Shown here: positions 61,201-64,000 of the stretch, piece by piece
Numbering within the stretch: position 1 is the first letter of the stretch
Layout: each line of letters starts with the position of its first letter
Assembly: GCA_015183035.1 (NCBI GenBank)
Contig: JACZZP010000006.1
Span: 186,001-250,000 of the forward strand
Origin: Meloidogyne chitwoodi
Lineage: Eukaryota; Nematoda; Chromadorea; Rhabditida; Meloidogynidae
Reading direction: 5' to 3'
Length of the DNA stretch: 64,000 nt
Notes under the pieces: model-generated
Databases searched by the model: none
Told to the model about the DNA's origin: nothing
Seen by the model: only the letters and a program-made list of their open reading frames with translations
Made by a program: the position numbers and the translations under genes

Positions 61201-61962
61201 ACTCCTTCAATAATACGCTCTGAATCACTAGCAATACCAGACATTGAAGGAAGACTTTTCAGTTTATCTAATCTTGGTTGTATAGACACAAATGTGTTTA
61301 CTGCTTGAGAAAAATCGTTTTTATCAACACAATTCTTAAAGAAAAAAATAAAAATTTAATAAAATGTGGACAAAATGTAAAAAAAACCTGCAAAATCTTT
61401 GGAGCTTTAATTAAAAATTCGAGTCGTTTAACCGAATCACGTGCCTCATTTAACTTTTTTACTTTATCACAATTCTTTGCAAATTTTTCAGTTAAGGAAT
61501 CTGATAAATTTGTAATTCGATTCATTCGAGAAGAAAGTGCGTGCATTTCCTTAAATATTTTTAATTTTATTAAAATTAATCGTCTACCCTATATTAAATT
61601 AAAAATAAATTAGTTGAAGAAAAAAATATAAAAAAACAATAATTTATTAATTCATACATTATGCGCATCACTTAGTTTATTTTGCATATCCTTCACTGTA
61701 CTCGTTGCATTTAAAAATTTGCTATAATTTTCGTAAACTAAAGATTGCATTTCTGAATCTAATCGTCGAACATTATTAACCTAAATTACAAAAAAAATAA
61801 TATTTTTTTAAAGAAATTTTAAAGAAAGAAAACCATGTCTTGTTCAACAGCAACCAATTCTTCCAATCCCTTTTTGCGTAATAAATCTTGTACGTAATAT
61901 TCAGCATCAAAATTTGATGAATTAATATCTAACGCAGATTTTGATGATGTTGATAAACTCAT
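58208..61962 (-). CDS. vps-51: VPS51, shared subunit of GARP and EARP tethering complexes
   Basis: VPS51 links tethering complexes for endosome-to-Golgi traffic to SNAREs. ATG 61960-61962; about 14 exons. The N-terminal exon encodes 'FDAEYYVQDLLRKKGLEELV' and the hallmark 'RRLDSEMQSLVYENYSKFL', then 'EMHALSSRMNRITNLSDSL'. Further blocks are 'ISVLARLSP', 'TATDIIFSSIPHFTGSFGF' and the C-terminal 'LEQLQVDCAYMRQKLW', ending 'PSVVRAICEEI' (TGA 58208-58210). A low-complexity insert of about eight Asn lies at about 58760. Length of about 800 residues is normal. An exon at about 60050-60190 is Ser/Asn-rich. Confidence 0.9.
59290..59400. repeat. TTTCCGGAAA/AACATG words in VPS51 intron
   Basis: One intron carries 'TTTTCCGGAAAATG' and 'CATGTT' words; another at about 59760-60010 is dense in 'AAACATGTTTTTATAAA'. 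Confidence 0.6.
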
Positions 61963-64000
61963 TTTTTTGTTTTAATTTATAACAATTAATGAAACTTTTA
62001 TGCGAAAAGCAATAAAAGAGAGAATAGAGAGAAAAAATGAAAAAGATTAGAGAGAGAGAAAAAAAGAAAAATTAAATAATAGAAAGTTTTGTTTTTTATT
62101 AAAACTTAGTCAAAATGCCAGCGAGGAGTTTAATGAACAAAATGCCAAGGGACAAAATCTCCAAATGGCTTAAATTGCAAAAAGTCATCTCATTTTTATT
62201 TACTTTACTAAAATAAATAATTACCCTAATTTTTGATCTTTAATTACTTTTAAATTATATTTTTATTCAAAATGATACAAATTAAGTAGTAATGTAAATA
62301 CTTTAGGTATTTTAGTTTTTTTTCCAAAAATAAATCTAATTTTTACAGAACACTCCTTGCCATGTGATTGCCTTTTTTCTTCACATTTTCTCTTCCCCGT
62401 TTATAAAATATAGATCATTATTGTTTGTTCAGTTCTCTAACTGTTGCTTTTTATTTAGCTCACTTTGTTGTCTGTTATAAAAATTGCGGTTTTGTCTAAA
62501 AAAGACAGTTATTACAAACCAATACCTAATTTCTTAAATTTATTAGTCAACTCTTTTTTCCATCAATTTTTGTCAACGTAAAAGGACTTTGTTCTCATCT
62601 TTATTTGGTTAAAATCTATAAAAGGATTCAATAAATTTATTTATCATAAAATAACCATAAATAGAAAGAAAAAAATCCTTGATTTTCCACAAAATACAAA
62701 AACGACTAAAAGCGAACAAAATTAAAAAAGTAAAATTGGACTTTGGACTTTACCACGTAATATAAACGTGTTTGTAGGCTGTCAAATAGGTAGTTTTATT
62801 CATGCTGCGTTCAAAAATATTTTCACTAGGAGTCTAAAATAGTTTTACAAGGCAATTCAAAAGTAATGAGACTCTACTGGTTTATGTAGTTGACACATTC
62901 TTTGTTCTTCATCCTTTTTTCAAACGTATTATTTGTTTAGCCTTCTTTATTTGTTTCCTTATATTATATTTATTTAATGATCTCTGCCTTATTTCAACAT
63001 TTCTCTCTCTACTTTATGACGTTATTTTTCATAAGAGGATGTTAAAGAAATTAGAGAAAGAGACTTCAATTTTGACTTAATGTCTTTTTTCTTTTGTTAG
63101 TTATTTCATTTATTTGGTGTTTCGTATGTTACATAATGCAATTGTTTGCTTCTTTTCTTTTGTTCTCTTTTTCTCTAATTTTCTCTACTTTATTTACCAT
63201 TCCTTGGTTAAAAAATATTTCACATTTTACCTTTGTCCAATTCGATTGCGCTTACCCTAAAACACAATTCTACATTTATTTAATACATAGATCATTTTTA
63301 GATGGTTTTCTCTTTAAATTATTCTAATACATGGCAAAACCCCAATTGTTTTATTGTCGTTAAATTTATTTATCAACTTTGATTTTAATTTTCCTTGTGC
63401 ACATTTTGATTAACCCAAGTCACGTTAAATTTTTTTATTACTTCATTTTTATTATCTTATACTTTTTTCTACGCAATTTTTATCAATAATATGTAGCATT
63501 ATTAATTTTATACAGCAATTTTTGGCTATAACGCGATTTTACAATCAGCCACTATATAACAAAGCGGAACTTTTGAGTTTGGATTTTGCGGACTCGATAG
63601 ATTTGGAACGCTGTTCAGTTGTTAAATTCAGGTTTTTTTGTTTTAAGGGGTAACAGGGACAAAGTTTGAGAAATTAATAAACCAATTGATCCGGAGTTTT
63701 TTACGGAATATAATTTATATTTTCTTAGAATTTTCATTTTACACATTCTTAGAAATGTCAGGATCTTGACTTTAGTAAAATCATCTATTTCTCGATTTTA
63801 CTCTTTTTAGTGTCATTTTTATCCAACTTATTAGTTTAAAGCCTTCAACTTTACTATATTACGCAAACACAAATTGCTTATACCACACAGATAGTGACAC
63901 TTGTTGTTTTCCTTTTTAGCAAAAAATATTTTTAGTTTTAAACTCTGTTCGTTTCTGTTAATTTTGTGTACTTTATACTTTACTATTATTATTTTATTTC
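61963..64000. other. Terminal 2-kb region, no gene supported
   Basis: Upstream of VPS51 the sequence is AT-rich. A purine run (AGAGAGAG, about 62020-62060) is next to the VPS51 start. An open stretch at 63094-63327 is hydrophobic but shows no splice pattern or family resemblance. Confidence 0.6.

Noticed and set aside
63094..63327. Hydrophobic 77-residue frame near the right edge
   Set aside because: No exon context; composition like random AT-rich DNA.

Overview
This is a strongly AT-rich, intron-dense eukaryotic window that reads as a nematode genome. Supporting signs are very short introns with TTTTAG/TTTCAG-type acceptors, a ground-like (GRL) protein of a nematode-restricted family, a GAR-type acetylcholine receptor, and nematode-like RPL13, RPS27 and 5S rRNA. 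The base composition and gene style suggest a clade IV plant-parasitic lineage such as Meloidogyne, but that is an inference. Almost every gene is split into many exons, so gene spans below come from joining exons by eye using GT/AG sites, reading phase and family resemblance.

Left part (1-22 kb). An IFT56/TTC26 gene runs off the left edge on the minus strand. Head-to-head with it is a VPS13-like lipid-transfer gene (2409-13568) whose N-terminal half I cannot find. A calmodulin-like EF-hand gene lies antisense inside one of its introns. After 3.3 kb without a supported gene comes a muscarinic-type GPCR (16885-21937).

Middle (22-44 kb). This is a rearranged, duplicated region. The intact SHQ1 gene (41895-44223, minus) is followed downstream by an unfamiliar small gene (40449-41435). 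The same pair, with SHQ1 reduced to its 3' end, recurs three times on the plus strand (23.2-25.6, 27.9-30.8 and 31.3-33.0 kb). The small gene keeps a near-constant first exon while its later exons diverge completely; two copies carry unrelated in-frame tandem repeats. A stray RPL13 first exon, a stray SHQ1 exon 2, a Merlin-type DNA transposon relic and two long-TIR elements mark the same region. Ordinary housekeeping genes (RPL13, RPS27, TMLHE) sit between the copies.

Right part (44-64 kb). Ordinary genes are NUDC, one 5S rRNA, a ground-like protein, a tiny secreted peptide, a SIRT6-type sirtuin, TMEM41A and VPS51 (GARP/EARP). Two nearly identical intronless secreted-protein genes (52366-53124 and 57019-57771) flank TMEM41A.

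The best candidates for something undescribed are the amplified orphan family downstream of SHQ1, the intronless secreted pair, and the striking use of different short palindromic words in the introns of different genes. No operon-like pathway clustering is evident.
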